A DNA stretch of 39,813 bases from Candidatus Omnitrophota bacterium (GCA_023136835.1 JAGLQN010000002.1:1-39813); one strand, 5' to 3'; shown: positions 31,461 to 39,737, numbered from the stretch's first letter. Program-made: numbers and translations. Notes: generated by a model not told the origin, from the sequence alone.

Positions 31461-31775
31461 TTACATCCTTAAGAATATTTTCATTTGACCGTGACTATTG
31501 CTTATATATTCATCGGCATAATATGTAGTGCCGTTTATTGTAAATGTTGCGGTTGTTGTGTCTCTATCGTCTATGTCGCTTTCTAATACCCTTATTGCTG
31601 GTTGCGGTGCTACTACCCGCGTCACTTCGTTGTCTGATTCACCCTCTCGATTTCTAAAAATAACCTTGATTGATTTAGACGCCGCGACCGCATTAACATA
31701 TACGGCCGCGACCCCTAAAGTTCTTAATACCTGACTAAAAGCCGCAAGAGCTTGTTGATCATAGTTTCGGATCAT
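31461..31775 (-). CDS. Head-tail connector (gpFII-like)
   Basis: 104 aa. An N-terminal helix ('YDQQALAAFSQVLRTLGVAA') is followed by a small beta barrel ('SIKVIFRNREGESDN', 'AIRVLESDIDDRDTTTATFT', 'TYYADEYISNSHGQMKIFL'). Length, layout and place between the capsid cluster and the U-like gene match lambda FII (117 aa), which completes the head opening and provides the tail docking surface. AAAGGG lies 6-7 nt before ATG 31775. The gpZ gene that follows FII in lambda is absent here and lies at 513-1160. Confidence 0.7.
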   Translation of the reverse strand: MIRNYDQQALAAFSQVLRTLGVAAVYVNAVAASKSIKVIFRNREGESDNEVTRVVAPQPAIRVLESDIDDRDTTTATFTINGTTYYADEYISNSHGQMKIFLRM

Positions 31776-31777
31776 AA

Positions 31778-31987
31778 CTAGCCCTTTTTCTTTGCGTCGG
31801 CTTCGGCTTTGAGTTTAGCGTGGTCAACCGGCGGCGCAACGTATACCTTTGCGTGTTTAGCATCACAAAGGGCGGTCGCTACGTCTTCGTCGAACGTGTC
31901 CGTATTGCCCTTTTGATAAAGCCCTTCGGGTCCGCCATAGTTCCGCACAAACTCAACCTTTACCTTTACTGGTTTTTTCTTTCCCAT
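31778..31987 (-). CDS. Small head-module protein
   Basis: 69 aa. 'VKVKVEFVRNYGGPEGLYQK ... TDTFDEDVATALCDAKHAKVY' then a Lys/Ala tail. Short phage proteins with this 'KVKFLRNYG ... Y.KGD ... A..L' pattern are common beside head-tail connector genes; their role is not established. GGGGGG lies about 12 nt before ATG 31987. It occupies part of the lambda FI position. Confidence 0.65.
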   Translation of the reverse strand: MGKKKPVKVKVEFVRNYGGPEGLYQKGNTDTFDEDVATALCDAKHAKVYVAPPVDHAKLKAEADAKKKG

Positions 31988-32020
31988 TAGTCTTTTTACC
32001 CCCCTATTTTCTCACCGGGG

Positions 32021-32380
32021 TTATTCCGGTGGCTGGTCCTTCTTCTTCTCTTCCTTCTTCGGATCAACTAGAATTATCGGAATTGCTTCTTCTAGCGGCT
32101 TCCCGTAAACATTACAGGCGACCCATTCGCCCTTGATCTTTTTAACATTTACGGCGGCATTTTCTTGTATAAGCTTCCCGGCGTCTTCTTCGCTTATTTT
32201 GAATTTGACCGTCTTACCCTTTGCCGTTTTTTCTACTGATTCGTATTTCTTGTCGTCAACCGTAAATATCTGCTGGGGTGCAAGATAGCAACCGCGCGCT
32301 AACTCACGGTTGCCTATCTGCGTCCCCCTCAAGATATAAATAGCCTCAATCTTTGCCGGTTTTACTGGTTTCCTGCTCAT
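32021..32380 (-). CDS. Hypothetical head-module protein
   Basis: 119 aa, Lys/Glu-rich, basic at the start ('SRKPVKPAKIEAIYILRGTQ') and charged at the end ('PKKEEKKKDQPPE'). No catalytic motif. It directly follows the capsid gene, in the place of lambda FI or a head decoration protein, but the sequence does not settle this. It uses the repeated GGGAGAGAGATT ribosome-site cassette before ATG 32380. Confidence 0.6.
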   Translation of the reverse strand: MSRKPVKPAKIEAIYILRGTQIGNRELARGCYLAPQQIFTVDDKKYESVEKTAKGKTVKFKISEEDAGKLIQENAAVNVKKIKGEWVACNVYGKPLEEAIPIILVDPKKEEKKKDQPPE

Positions 32381-32414
32381 AATCTCTCTCCCTTAGAATG
32401 TATTTTTGACCGAT

Positions 32415-34565
32415 CTATGTAGTGATCAGGTCATTCATGTAAGATACAGCGACCGCATGGCCTAACATGTAATCGACGTACTCATGAATATAAGTTGTTG
32501 TTTCGTCGGTTGCCGCGTCTGATTTGTCGTCAACTACTACGCGGATAGTTCCCCAACGGCCCTCGTAACACTCGGCCGGATTAAGGAAAAACGCCTCTGA
32601 TAGATTCGTTCCAGACCCTTTTGTGAGGTTAGAACGTAAGAGGTTGCTTTCAATAACCGGGTGTCCGATACATGCCTTTTGTTGACCCGGCGGCGTATCG
32701 TGCGCCATGATTCTAGGAACCTGGCCCGAAGTGATTTCTGTTCTCTGATTCTTGCCGACGGTAACCGCGTTCATTAAGAATATCGGCATACCACCAGGTA
32801 GATCACCTGCGTTTGCGGCCATAACCAGCGTACGCATATTAATGTAGTTGTCTAGCGTCGGCGCAAGCCCGTCAGTGCCACCAGCTACCACATTAATGCC
32901 TGAATTAACGGCTATACCCAAAGGTTCCCCGCTCTGTCCAGTTCCGTAGATAAAGAGCTTGTTTCGCTTGATCGCTTGCGCTAACGCAAGCTTTCTTTCG
33001 ATTATCGCCTCAATACCCATACCCGCGCCCTGAATCTTTAAAAGGTGCGATATTTTAGTACCGGCAGAAACAAGTCTAGGTGACATTTTCCTGGTTGATG
33101 TTGTAAGATCGCTTAACGTGGCGGCTTCATGCTCACCCCTTGTATAAGCGTCTTGAATAGCGTCAAGCACACCAAAGTTAAGATCACCCGACAAACCTGG
33201 TACTTGCGTTATACCGATCCGGTCGGTAATCGTTGCGGCGTTCAGGAAGTCTATAAACCTGGCACGGGTCAAACCTTCCGCAGTCCAGGCGCCGCCCTTT
33301 GTTGATTGATCAACCGACATTGAACGCATGGCCCGACCGTTCGCGCTATTTAGATATGCTTTAACAAAAGCAATATCATTAGGTGTTACCGCGTTCCGAC
33401 GCGCATAACTATTGATGATATCAACCGGTAAGGTCAACGATCTTTCGCCCGTCTTTTGCGAAGATATACAGTTCGGTTGTAGCTTTTCAGCCTCTACCGA
33501 AACCCTATATTCGTAGCTTGCTTCCTTGCTACTTTCGTTGAAGTCACCGGCGTGCATTGAACGGATAGCCCTTGCAAGGCTAAAGTCTACCTGCTCTTTG
33601 TCGGTCATTCCAAGCGCGTTGTCGTCGGCGTCAAGCGCCTTTCGTTCCCCCACCTTTTTCATGATAACGGCCCGGAATTGATCCGCCGGGACGCCTTCGG
33701 CTTTGATACGCGCGGCCTCTTCCTTGATATCCTTAAACTCGATACCAAGACTTTCAACGGCTATATCAATCAAGCCGTCAATGTCCTTTATCCTGGTACG
33801 TTCGGCCTTCATTTTATCAGGCCCTATGTCGATCTTATGACCCGATCCTGGCGGGTCTTCATCCTTTGCCTTTCTGTGCGCCTCTACTTTAAGCGCAAGC
33901 TCGGCTTGATCTTCTCGAAGCTTTTTTTCTTGAGCTTCTAACTGCTCTTGTGTTAACTTCATTTGTTGCCCCCTTGTACTATTTATTTTTACTTCTATAA
34001 TTTCATCCCGGTTATCGCTTGCGCTTCGGAATGCTGCTGCGTTTGGATCGGCCCCCTCGTGAACGCCTGATACTTCGTCGGGGCGCCACTTAAACCTTAC
34101 AACCGGGTAGCCGGTTTTTTGATCTATCGTAATATCAAGGGGCGGAAAAATCTTTGTAGCACCGACGGATACATTCGCCCGGTGTTCGCCTAAAAAATCT
34201 TTTTCCGCATCTTGACCACGTTGTGATTCTGAAAACTCCATAAAACCCCGCCCTATCCGTTCGCCCGCGGGTGCATCTTGTGGAAACGCTATGTCGGTAA
34301 CGGAACCCAGGACCACCATAGGGTCCTTCATATGTGACTCTAATAATGATAAGCGCCCATCACGTAAAGCGCTTTTATCAATATTTTCCTCGGAATGGTC
34401 AAAGATTTCAAAATAAGGGCGGCCCATTGCGTCCCTTTCTAAAACTGGTACTTCCGAAGAAAAAATAACCGGTATCCTTTCACCTTCGGCCGGTAGATCA
34501 ATGTGTGCAACTCTAACCGACGTCGCGGCTATTTTCAATGACGTCAAGTTTGGTTTTTTTTTCAT
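32415..34565 (-). CDS. Prohead protease fused to HK97-fold major capsid protein
   Basis: 716 aa. Residues 1-180 are an S78-type (HK97 gp4-like) prohead protease: 'LSLLESHMKDPMVVLGSVTD' has the catalytic H78 and 'NVSVGATKI' the nucleophile S133. Residues about 202-300 are a charged coiled coil ('LTQEQLEAQEKKLREDQAEL'), the scaffold-like delta region, and about 310-716 an HK97 capsid ('GGAWTAEGLTRARF', 'IYGTGQSGEPLGIAV', 'GHAVAVSYMND'). Protease, scaffold and shell are thus one frame. A strong internal start at M202 could supply free scaffold-capsid. GGGGG lies about 11 nt before ATG 34565, and the first 53 bases overlap the portal gene's end. Confidence 0.9.
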   Translation of the reverse strand: MKKKPNLTSLKIAATSVRVAHIDLPAEGERIPVIFSSEVPVLERDAMGRPYFEIFDHSEENIDKSALRDGRLSLLESHMKDPMVVLGSVTDIAFPQDAPAGERIGRGFMEFSESQRGQDAEKDFLGEHRANVSVGATKIFPPLDITIDQKTGYPVVRFKWRPDEVSGVHEGADPNAAAFRSASDNRDEIIEVKINSTRGQQMKLTQEQLEAQEKKLREDQAELALKVEAHRKAKDEDPPGSGHKIDIGPDKMKAERTRIKDIDGLIDIAVESLGIEFKDIKEEAARIKAEGVPADQFRAVIMKKVGERKALDADDNALGMTDKEQVDFSLARAIRSMHAGDFNESSKEASYEYRVSVEAEKLQPNCISSQKTGERSLTLPVDIINSYARRNAVTPNDIAFVKAYLNSANGRAMRSMSVDQSTKGGAWTAEGLTRARFIDFLNAATITDRIGITQVPGLSGDLNFGVLDAIQDAYTRGEHEAATLSDLTTSTRKMSPRLVSAGTKISHLLKIQGAGMGIEAIIERKLALAQAIKRNKLFIYGTGQSGEPLGIAVNSGINVVAGGTDGLAPTLDNYINMRTLVMAANAGDLPGGMPIFLMNAVTVGKNQRTEITSGQVPRIMAHDTPPGQQKACIGHPVIESNLLRSNLTKGSGTNLSEAFFLNPAECYEGRWGTIRVVVDDKSDAATDETTTYIHEYVDYMLGHAVAVSYMNDLITT
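33962..33975 (-). promoter_or_regulatory. Internal ribosome-binding site and start within the protease-capsid gene
   Basis: AAGGGGG (33975-33969) lies 6 nt before ATG 33962, in frame (M202 of the fusion), exactly at the junction between protease and coiled-coil scaffold. Initiation here would give a 515-aa scaffold-capsid protein in excess over the full-length fusion, much as lambda Nu3 is made from an internal start in C. Confidence 0.8.
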
Positions 34566-36033
34566 TTTTACTCTTACCCCCTAAATTTAAGCCCTTTAAG
34601 TCGGCGGCTTCTTTTTTAAGCTCTTCGATATGATCATCATAATTTATATTTAATTCTGCCAGTTCTTTATGTAGGGACGTAACGCCCGTACCCAAATTAC
34701 GCTCAACAACTTTGCTCATAGCTTCCGGATCAACCCAAACAACCGGCTTGTCATATACTACCGCGGAATTTGCGTATAGCTCAACTTCGTTTGGCCCGAT
34801 AACATTATAAAGACGGTCTTGCGTTAAATAGGCCCACGTCAACCACCGTTTAAATATTTTCAGCTTTGAACGGTTTATAAAGTTCGTGCGCCGCAACGTC
34901 CAATAATCTTGAACCTCAAGAGCGCCCAAACGACCCGAAGCAAAACTTGTTTTCGTTAAATCACCAGACAAGCTTGCATAGGTAACGCCAAGCGCCGAAG
35001 CATAGCCCTGTAAAATCGCGGTTACGAACGGCCCAAATTGACCGCTCGGTTGTTTCGGATCAAAAACATCTAAAGATTCGCCCGGGCGTAATCTGAAAAT
35101 TCGGCCCGGCTCTACTTTGTTTATTATTTCACCCTTGTTAGGGTCGGGCGTCCCGTGTTGTGGTGTGTTGAACGGGTCCGCTTCTTTTGATGTTATGGCC
35201 GCAAACTTACTTGATATTACGCGGCAAGCCACAATAGTAGCCTTGACATAGGCGTTTAAGTGTTTCGCGTTCACAATAGCCGCGTGCGTTGAAGGAATAC
35301 CGCGGCCCTGTCCTGGGCGTAGCGGTTCAAAAAAATGTACTATCTCATTTGCCGGTATACGCATTCTAAACCGACCGTCGGGCCACCTGGCTACATTGTC
35401 GCCCGGGTGACGTTCTAATATGTGATAGGCCGCTGGGCGACCCCATTTATCATATTCTATTGAATTTCTAATATATGAACCGTCGGGCCGCGGCATACAA
35501 TCAAAGCCTAATTCCAGGCGGTCCGCGTCAAACGGGAAAAGCGCAAACTTAAATTTATTATCTTTAAACTTTTCAACGATCCGGGCGAAAAATTCACCAT
35601 CACAATGACGGGTCCGGACCTCTAGTTGTTCAAAATCAAGTAAAGACATATCGCCGGAAGTACAACAATCAAGCGACCATTCGGCATAAAGTTCTTCGAT
35701 TATTTTATTTGCTTCCGGATCAGGGCCTTGCGAAGAAAGTTTTAAACCCTTCGGTCCGATAGTTTCTTGTACGGCCATGTTTAAAAACTTCGTAATATGG
35801 CAATCGTCCATAGCAAGCTGACGGGATCGTTGCCGCAAGATCGCTAAATTTTCGTATATACTACGGTTAATTTCGCCCATTTCGCCCAGGCCGGAGTCTA
35901 GGCGTGACACCTTCGCGCCCGCAAAGATTGATCTATCCGTTACGGGCGCAAGGTGAACACAATCATTCTCTTTTCGGGAGAGAAGATTTTGAGAAACCTC
36001 AACTTGATTTTTTGATAAGTCTATTATTTTCAT
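34513..36033 (-). CDS. Portal protein, lambda family
   Basis: 506 aa. Lambda-type portal signature stretches: 'SIYENLAILRQRSRQLAMDD' (about 56-75), 'VQETIGPKGLKLSSQGPDPE', 'VRTRHCDGEFFARIVE', 'YHILERHPGD', 'ANEIVHFFEPLRPGQGRGIP' and 'RTNFINRSKL'. Portal dodecamers form the DNA channel at one head vertex, bind terminase during packaging and the connector after. Length agrees with lambda B (533). Start ATG 36033 overlaps the preceding stop (TAATG), with AAGG 7 nt upstream. Its last 53 bases overlap the start of the protease-capsid gene, probably coupling their translation. Confidence 0.93.
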   Translation of the reverse strand: MKIIDLSKNQVEVSQNLLSRKENDCVHLAPVTDRSIFAGAKVSRLDSGLGEMGEINRSIYENLAILRQRSRQLAMDDCHITKFLNMAVQETIGPKGLKLSSQGPDPEANKIIEELYAEWSLDCCTSGDMSLLDFEQLEVRTRHCDGEFFARIVEKFKDNKFKFALFPFDADRLELGFDCMPRPDGSYIRNSIEYDKWGRPAAYHILERHPGDNVARWPDGRFRMRIPANEIVHFFEPLRPGQGRGIPSTHAAIVNAKHLNAYVKATIVACRVISSKFAAITSKEADPFNTPQHGTPDPNKGEIINKVEPGRIFRLRPGESLDVFDPKQPSGQFGPFVTAILQGYASALGVTYASLSGDLTKTSFASGRLGALEVQDYWTLRRTNFINRSKLKIFKRWLTWAYLTQDRLYNVIGPNEVELYANSAVVYDKPVVWVDPEAMSKVVERNLGTGVTSLHKELAELNINYDDHIEELKKEAADLKGLNLGGKSKNEKKTKLDVIENSRDVG

Positions 36034-36278
36034 TATTTAACCTTGACAAAGTTTATCGCGATAGCTTCAAAATAGCTTTCGTTCCTTTTATCAACCATGT
36101 AATGAACACCTTCATATAAAAATGCAGACGGGCTTTCGTCAAGATCGTCTTTTAGCGTAAAGGTAATCATTTTACCCCTTGCGGAATCGTTACCAATAAC
36201 TATATCACATCTTTTTTTGGTGATCCCGTTTATATCAAAATCGGCGTCTCTAATTTTCACAATGCAACGTTCTGTCAT
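36033..36278 (-). CDS. Small hypothetical protein between terminase and portal
   Basis: 81 aa, beta-rich, with 'CIVKIRDADFDINGITKKRCDIVI' and 'FLYEGVHYMVDKRNESYFEAI'. No family recognised. Start chosen at ATG 36278, because GGGAGAGAGATT precedes it; longer in-frame starts would run into the previous gene without a site. Place and small beta fold suggest a head-completion or connector accessory. Confidence 0.6.
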   Translation of the reverse strand: MTERCIVKIRDADFDINGITKKRCDIVIGNDSARGKMITFTLKDDLDESPSAFLYEGVHYMVDKRNESYFEAIAINFVKVK

Positions 36279-36291
36279 AATCTCTCTCCCG

Positions 36292-36867
36292 TTATAGATC
36301 ACCATTAAATGAAAAAACAATATCGTTTGATACGTCTTTGCCTTGACGGAGAAGGTCCGCCTGGCTTTCGTCAAACTTCATGTTTTTATATTTCTCTATC
36401 AAAGCTTCAAGCTGTTCCATGTTTTGTAAACTATAAATCGAATCTTGTAATTGAATCGTTTTGTATGGGTTCTTAGAAATTTCAAGTGCAAGCTCTTGTA
36501 GGCGCTCCAGAAATATTGCCGTAAATGTGCGGGCTTCGTGCGTGGTCTTTTGGATAGGATCATACAATATCTCAATGGTTCCGTATTTTGCGATATCTAC
36601 AATTCCAGCGGTATCGGTGTGCTTTATTGTATACGCGTATATTCCCGGAGGCCATTTAGTAGTTGCGGCGGGCAGTGCATCTATAGTAAACAAATCCCCA
36701 TCGGTCCCGGTAGTAAAATCCCCGTCCGGGACGTCGCCCGGACCGCGGAAATAAACGGCGATACTTCCACCCTCGGAAGCTAAAAGCGACGGCAAAGAAA
36801 GGTCAATCCGTAGGTTGCTTCCGGCGGTGAATGCTATAGGAATGTTGTTTAGTCTATCGTATGCCAT
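36292..36867 (-). CDS. Protein in gpW position with N-terminal beta-sandwich
   Basis: 191 aa. The first 110 residues form a beta domain ('NIPIAFTAGSNLRIDLSLPS', 'WPPGIYAYTIKHTDTAGIVD'), and the C-terminal part ends in 'YKTIQLQDSIYSLQNMEQLE' followed by a helix, which resembles the strand pair and second helix of lambda gpW (68 aa: a short hairpin then 'S-DL-KYI-EL'). gpW seals the portal after packaging. The similarity is short, so this is tentative. It occupies the W position between large terminase and portal. There is no ribosome site before ATG 36867; the leader is T-rich and follows an A/T hairpin-prone gap (36868-36930). Confidence 0.5.
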   Translation of the reverse strand: MAYDRLNNIPIAFTAGSNLRIDLSLPSLLASEGGSIAVYFRGPGDVPDGDFTTGTDGDLFTIDALPAATTKWPPGIYAYTIKHTDTAGIVDIAKYGTIEILYDPIQKTTHEARTFTAIFLERLQELALEISKNPYKTIQLQDSIYSLQNMEQLEALIEKYKNMKFDESQADLLRQGKDVSNDIVFSFNGDL

Positions 36868-36930
36868 AAAAAAAGCGTAGCATAGGGTATTCCAGGTTTC
36901 AACAACAAAATGCTTTTTTTAAAAATTTTT

Positions 36931-38889
36931 TTATAGATCGTCGGTGAATGTGTTTGGTGGCTTTGTCGGTGCGGCTTTCGGTTCCTCTTCTTCGGGTTCC
37001 GGATCATAATTTATAATATCTTTTATCGTTTGGTCCATATTACCCAGCCCGCATAAGTGTAAAGCGGCATAGGCGTAACCCTCTATATCAAACCCCTCGT
37101 TGTCTTTTCCCGCGGGCTTTTCCCACACATAAACAAACCCGGTAGCCGTTTGCTTTTTTACCCTCTTTTCGGCGGTGAATTCTTTAAAATATTTTGTAGA
37201 ATATGATTCGTTCCAATGAATACAACCGGGCGCCGGGCTACCCGGGAAGTGAGTAATAAAACTTCGTTGATAAATTGTGTTCTTTATTGTATCAACGCCT
37301 ATCGTATATACCGGCACGCGCTTGTCGTTTGCCCGTGTCGGCGTTCCGTTGTGTACTGGCAGACCGGCGCCGCCCTTTCCTTTAATGGCCACCGCGGGCC
37401 ATTTGCGGCGGTGTACAAAGTTATAAACCCGGTCGGTAGCAAACCCGGAATCTATAGCGCATTTTTGAATTCTTAAAACCGCGCCGGTGGGGTGCTTATA
37501 TTGTTTTTCTAGTAGTGCGTTTAGTTGCTCCCAAACGGCATCCTGAAAAGGATCACCATATAAAATAAGGTGTTCAATTCCCCAACTTTCATACCCGACG
37601 CCCCACAACCGAACGGTCACTTCAAGCCTGTCTATTTGAACATCTACCCCGGCGGTAAGGATCGCACCGTCTTTAGGTAGTTCCGGTTCCACGCGGTCGC
37701 CGTTTTTATCAGTATACCAGCGGTAATAATCTTCGCGGCGGGCGGCCAGGTCGTCGGATTTCATACTTTCGTGCGGTATTTCCCAAACTTCACCCAAAGT
37801 AGCATTAACAAAGACTTGCATTGTTTCTGGGTTATCTTTTTTCTTTAAGTAATCCCTGACAATATCTGAAAACGTCCGCTTCGGTGAATACATTTCGTTT
37901 AAATGAAAGCCAGCCGATCCGGTAAACGGCCTTTCTGCTATCCAGCGCCCTTGCGTCACCATCAGATTTTTTTCATAATCTGATATCAGCGTACCGCATT
38001 CCGGGCAAACGATCCGGGCGGTATCCGGGAAGTGTAGTTTTTTCTTATTGGTTTTGGATTCCCAAAACACAACCCCGTCGGCTATAAAATCGTCCTTTGC
38101 TTTATTGTATTCCGCTTCGGTTTCATAAATTACCGAATCCCAATCTACGTTATCCCAAATTAAAAGGTGTTCTTTTGCACAATGATAACATGGTACATAG
38201 AACCGGCGCTTGTCGGACGCCTCATAAAGATCGTCGATCTTACTTGAACCCTTTATACTGGGCGTTGACGCTGACACTTGTAGCGGGTTTATCTGCATTT
38301 TCATTCGGGCCTCTAGCAGTCCATATGCGTCACCCTCTTTTGTCTTCGGCCACTTGTCTATTTCGTCACCAATAACAAGCGGCGCCGACGCGGACGCAAG
38401 CGCCCTTTCGGTCCCGGCGGTAATAAACCTAATCCAACCGCCGTCATAGTCTTTAAATAGTTTTGTATTTTTTGTGTTTCGATATCCTACGGCGGCAACA
38501 ATTTCACTTAGTGCCGGTGATTCATCAATCATAGGGGTGAAGCGTGACGCCGATAAAAATTCTACAGATTCCTTTGAGTCCATAGCCCAAACAATACCGC
38601 AAGGCCGGTGCTTCATGCGGTGGGCGGCGATAATTAACATCGACCAGGTTTTTGCTACCTGGGCGCTGGTCTTTAAAACGATTTCCCGGGTCGCTAGGTT
38701 CGTGCTTTCGTTTAAAATATCTACCTGGTACGCAAACGGTTTATACGGCCCGCCGATAGAATCAACCTTAGTACTCATGTTGATATTCTTAGGGGTCCAC
38801 TCTGCTACCGTCTCGTCGGGCGGCGGGGCAAAGATACTATTACACTCTTTTAAAAGACTGCAAAGCTTATAGAGTATTTCATTAAACAT
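36931..38889 (-). CDS. Terminase large subunit, GpA family
   Basis: 652 aa, close to lambda gpA (641). N-terminal ATPase: Walker A-type 'TSAQVAKTW' (74-82; the usual G of QVGKT is A here) and Walker B 'LVIGDEIDKWP' (171-181, D175/E176). A zinc motif follows ('VPCYHCAKEH', then 'IVCPECG', about 230-300). The nuclease domain holds 'LTAGVDVQIDRLEV' and 'CAIDSGFATD' (about 415-490). It cuts concatemers at the packaging site and pumps DNA into the prohead. The ATG at 38889 has no good ribosome site and lies in a composite palindrome; no better start exists in the open frame upstream. Confidence 0.93.
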   Translation of the reverse strand: MFNEILYKLCSLLKECNSIFAPPPDETVAEWTPKNINMSTKVDSIGGPYKPFAYQVDILNESTNLATREIVLKTSAQVAKTWSMLIIAAHRMKHRPCGIVWAMDSKESVEFLSASRFTPMIDESPALSEIVAAVGYRNTKNTKLFKDYDGGWIRFITAGTERALASASAPLVIGDEIDKWPKTKEGDAYGLLEARMKMQINPLQVSASTPSIKGSSKIDDLYEASDKRRFYVPCYHCAKEHLLIWDNVDWDSVIYETEAEYNKAKDDFIADGVVFWESKTNKKKLHFPDTARIVCPECGTLISDYEKNLMVTQGRWIAERPFTGSAGFHLNEMYSPKRTFSDIVRDYLKKKDNPETMQVFVNATLGEVWEIPHESMKSDDLAARREDYYRWYTDKNGDRVEPELPKDGAILTAGVDVQIDRLEVTVRLWGVGYESWGIEHLILYGDPFQDAVWEQLNALLEKQYKHPTGAVLRIQKCAIDSGFATDRVYNFVHRRKWPAVAIKGKGGAGLPVHNGTPTRANDKRVPVYTIGVDTIKNTIYQRSFITHFPGSPAPGCIHWNESYSTKYFKEFTAEKRVKKQTATGFVYVWEKPAGKDNEGFDIEGYAYAALHLCGLGNMDQTIKDIINYDPEPEEEEPKAAPTKPPNTFTDDL

Positions 38890-38933
38890 GCAACGCCCGG
38901 GCTTGTACGGGGCGGCGAAGCCGCCGAATTTTT
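38890..38933 (-). repeat. Dispersed composite palindrome, copy B
   Basis: Read on the minus strand, an A-run is followed by GGCGGC-TTC-GCCGCC (38911-38925), a 6-nt spacer and aagcccgggcgttgc (38904-38890) touching the large-terminase ATG. It matches copy A (1517-1563) in inverted orientation. It forms the leader of the large-terminase gene and could mask its start. A farther arm (38953-38959) can pair with the first half of the hairpin instead. Confidence 0.7.
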
Positions 38934-39020
38934 CTGTCCAATCGTGTTTTTTCGGCGGCCGCTGCGTACCCGTTTTTGTTAATAATTTCGCGCTATATAG
39001 TGTTTTTAATATATATCGTG

Positions 39021-39620
39021 TTACTCTTTTACAATTGTGGCCATTAATTCCTGATATATTTTTTCAACGTCTATTTTTGAGAGGGCAAGCAAGGATTCTT
39101 GTACCACTTCATTTACTACGGTTTCGGCTACCGGGCGCATTTTTGGGTCCGGCATGGCAAGCGCCGCACGCTTCGGCGACGATAAAAATATGCTCTTTGC
39201 TTCGGCGTGGACCTTCATAATTGCTTGACGGACCAACGGCAGGAATAAATTTGTGTTGATAATATACCCCTTTCTTAACTGGGCTTCCTCTTCTTCACGA
39301 TCTGCTTTGTTTTTTTCACGCCGGGCGCGCTGTTTTTGATAGCTTAATTGGTGCGCTATAGATTCGGGTGATACTGTGATTGCCGGGGCGGTGTGGTCGG
39401 GCGTGGCTTTTGGTCCTGGGTCGTCAAGTGGAAGTCGCGGGGCCTGGTCGATCCGGGGGGCGTTTGTTTTGTTGTTGCGAAAATTTTTGATCGATTCGGA
39501 TAGGTCAAATTTTTTGTTGAGGCCGACGCGAAGTACGCCTTCGTTCTTTAGCTGTGTTACGCGCCCCGGGGTTACCCCCAGGTGCGCGGCCAGCTCCTTA
39601 CCATTGACCCACTTTGACAT
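39021..39620 (-). CDS. Terminase small subunit (Nu1-like)
   Basis: 199 aa. An N-terminal winged HTH of the Nu1 kind ('VNGKELAAHLGVTPGRVTQL', 4-23) would bind the packaging site. Then comes a Pro-rich linker (55-85), a helical Arg/Lys/Glu-rich oligomerisation region ('RREKNKADREEEEAQLRKGY') and a C-terminal domain that would contact the large subunit ('VVNEVVQESLLALSKIDVEK'). The start lies 193 bases from the right end of the sequence, like nu1 from the lambda left end. GGGAGAG precedes ATG 39620. First gene of the late unit. Confidence 0.88.
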   Translation of the reverse strand: MSKWVNGKELAAHLGVTPGRVTQLKNEGVLRVGLNKKFDLSESIKNFRNNKTNAPRIDQAPRLPLDDPGPKATPDHTAPAITVSPESIAHQLSYQKQRARREKNKADREEEEAQLRKGYIINTNLFLPLVRQAIMKVHAEAKSIFLSSPKRAALAMPDPKMRPVAETVVNEVVQESLLALSKIDVEKIYQELMATIVKE

Positions 39621-39660
39621 GCTCGTCTCTCTCCCGAATTGTGGAAACGTTCCGGGTACG

Positions 39661-39702
39661 AAAAAAAAGATCGGACCCGTCGGGCAATCGTGTTACTGCC
39701 CG
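39661..39702 (-). promoter_or_regulatory. Attenuator-like exclusive hairpins in the late leader
   Basis: Minus-strand GATTGCCCGACGGGTCCGATC (39689-39669) can fold into an 8-bp stem with a small bulge, followed directly by eight T (39668-39661): an intrinsic terminator. Upstream CGGGCA (39702-39697) can instead pair with TGCCCG (39686-39681), taking away the left arm of the terminator. The two folds exclude each other, as in transcriptional attenuators. It lies between the late promoter and the small-terminase start. Confidence 0.55.
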
Positions 39703-39708
39703 CCATTT

Positions 39709-39737
39709 ATTATCACACAATCCCGATTAAACTTCAA
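39709..39737 (-). promoter_or_regulatory. Candidate late promoter
   Basis: Minus-strand TTGAAG (39737-39732), 17-bp spacer, GATAAT (39714-39709) preceded by TGT, i.e. an extended -10 TGnGATAAT. Transcription would start near 39702 and run through the attenuator-like hairpins into the small terminase and the long structural operon. Confidence 0.6.

Noticed and set aside
32015-32045. Hairpin CACCGG...CCGGTG at the end of the 119-aa head gene
   Set aside because: It lies partly in coding sequence and is not followed by a T-run on the transcribed strand.
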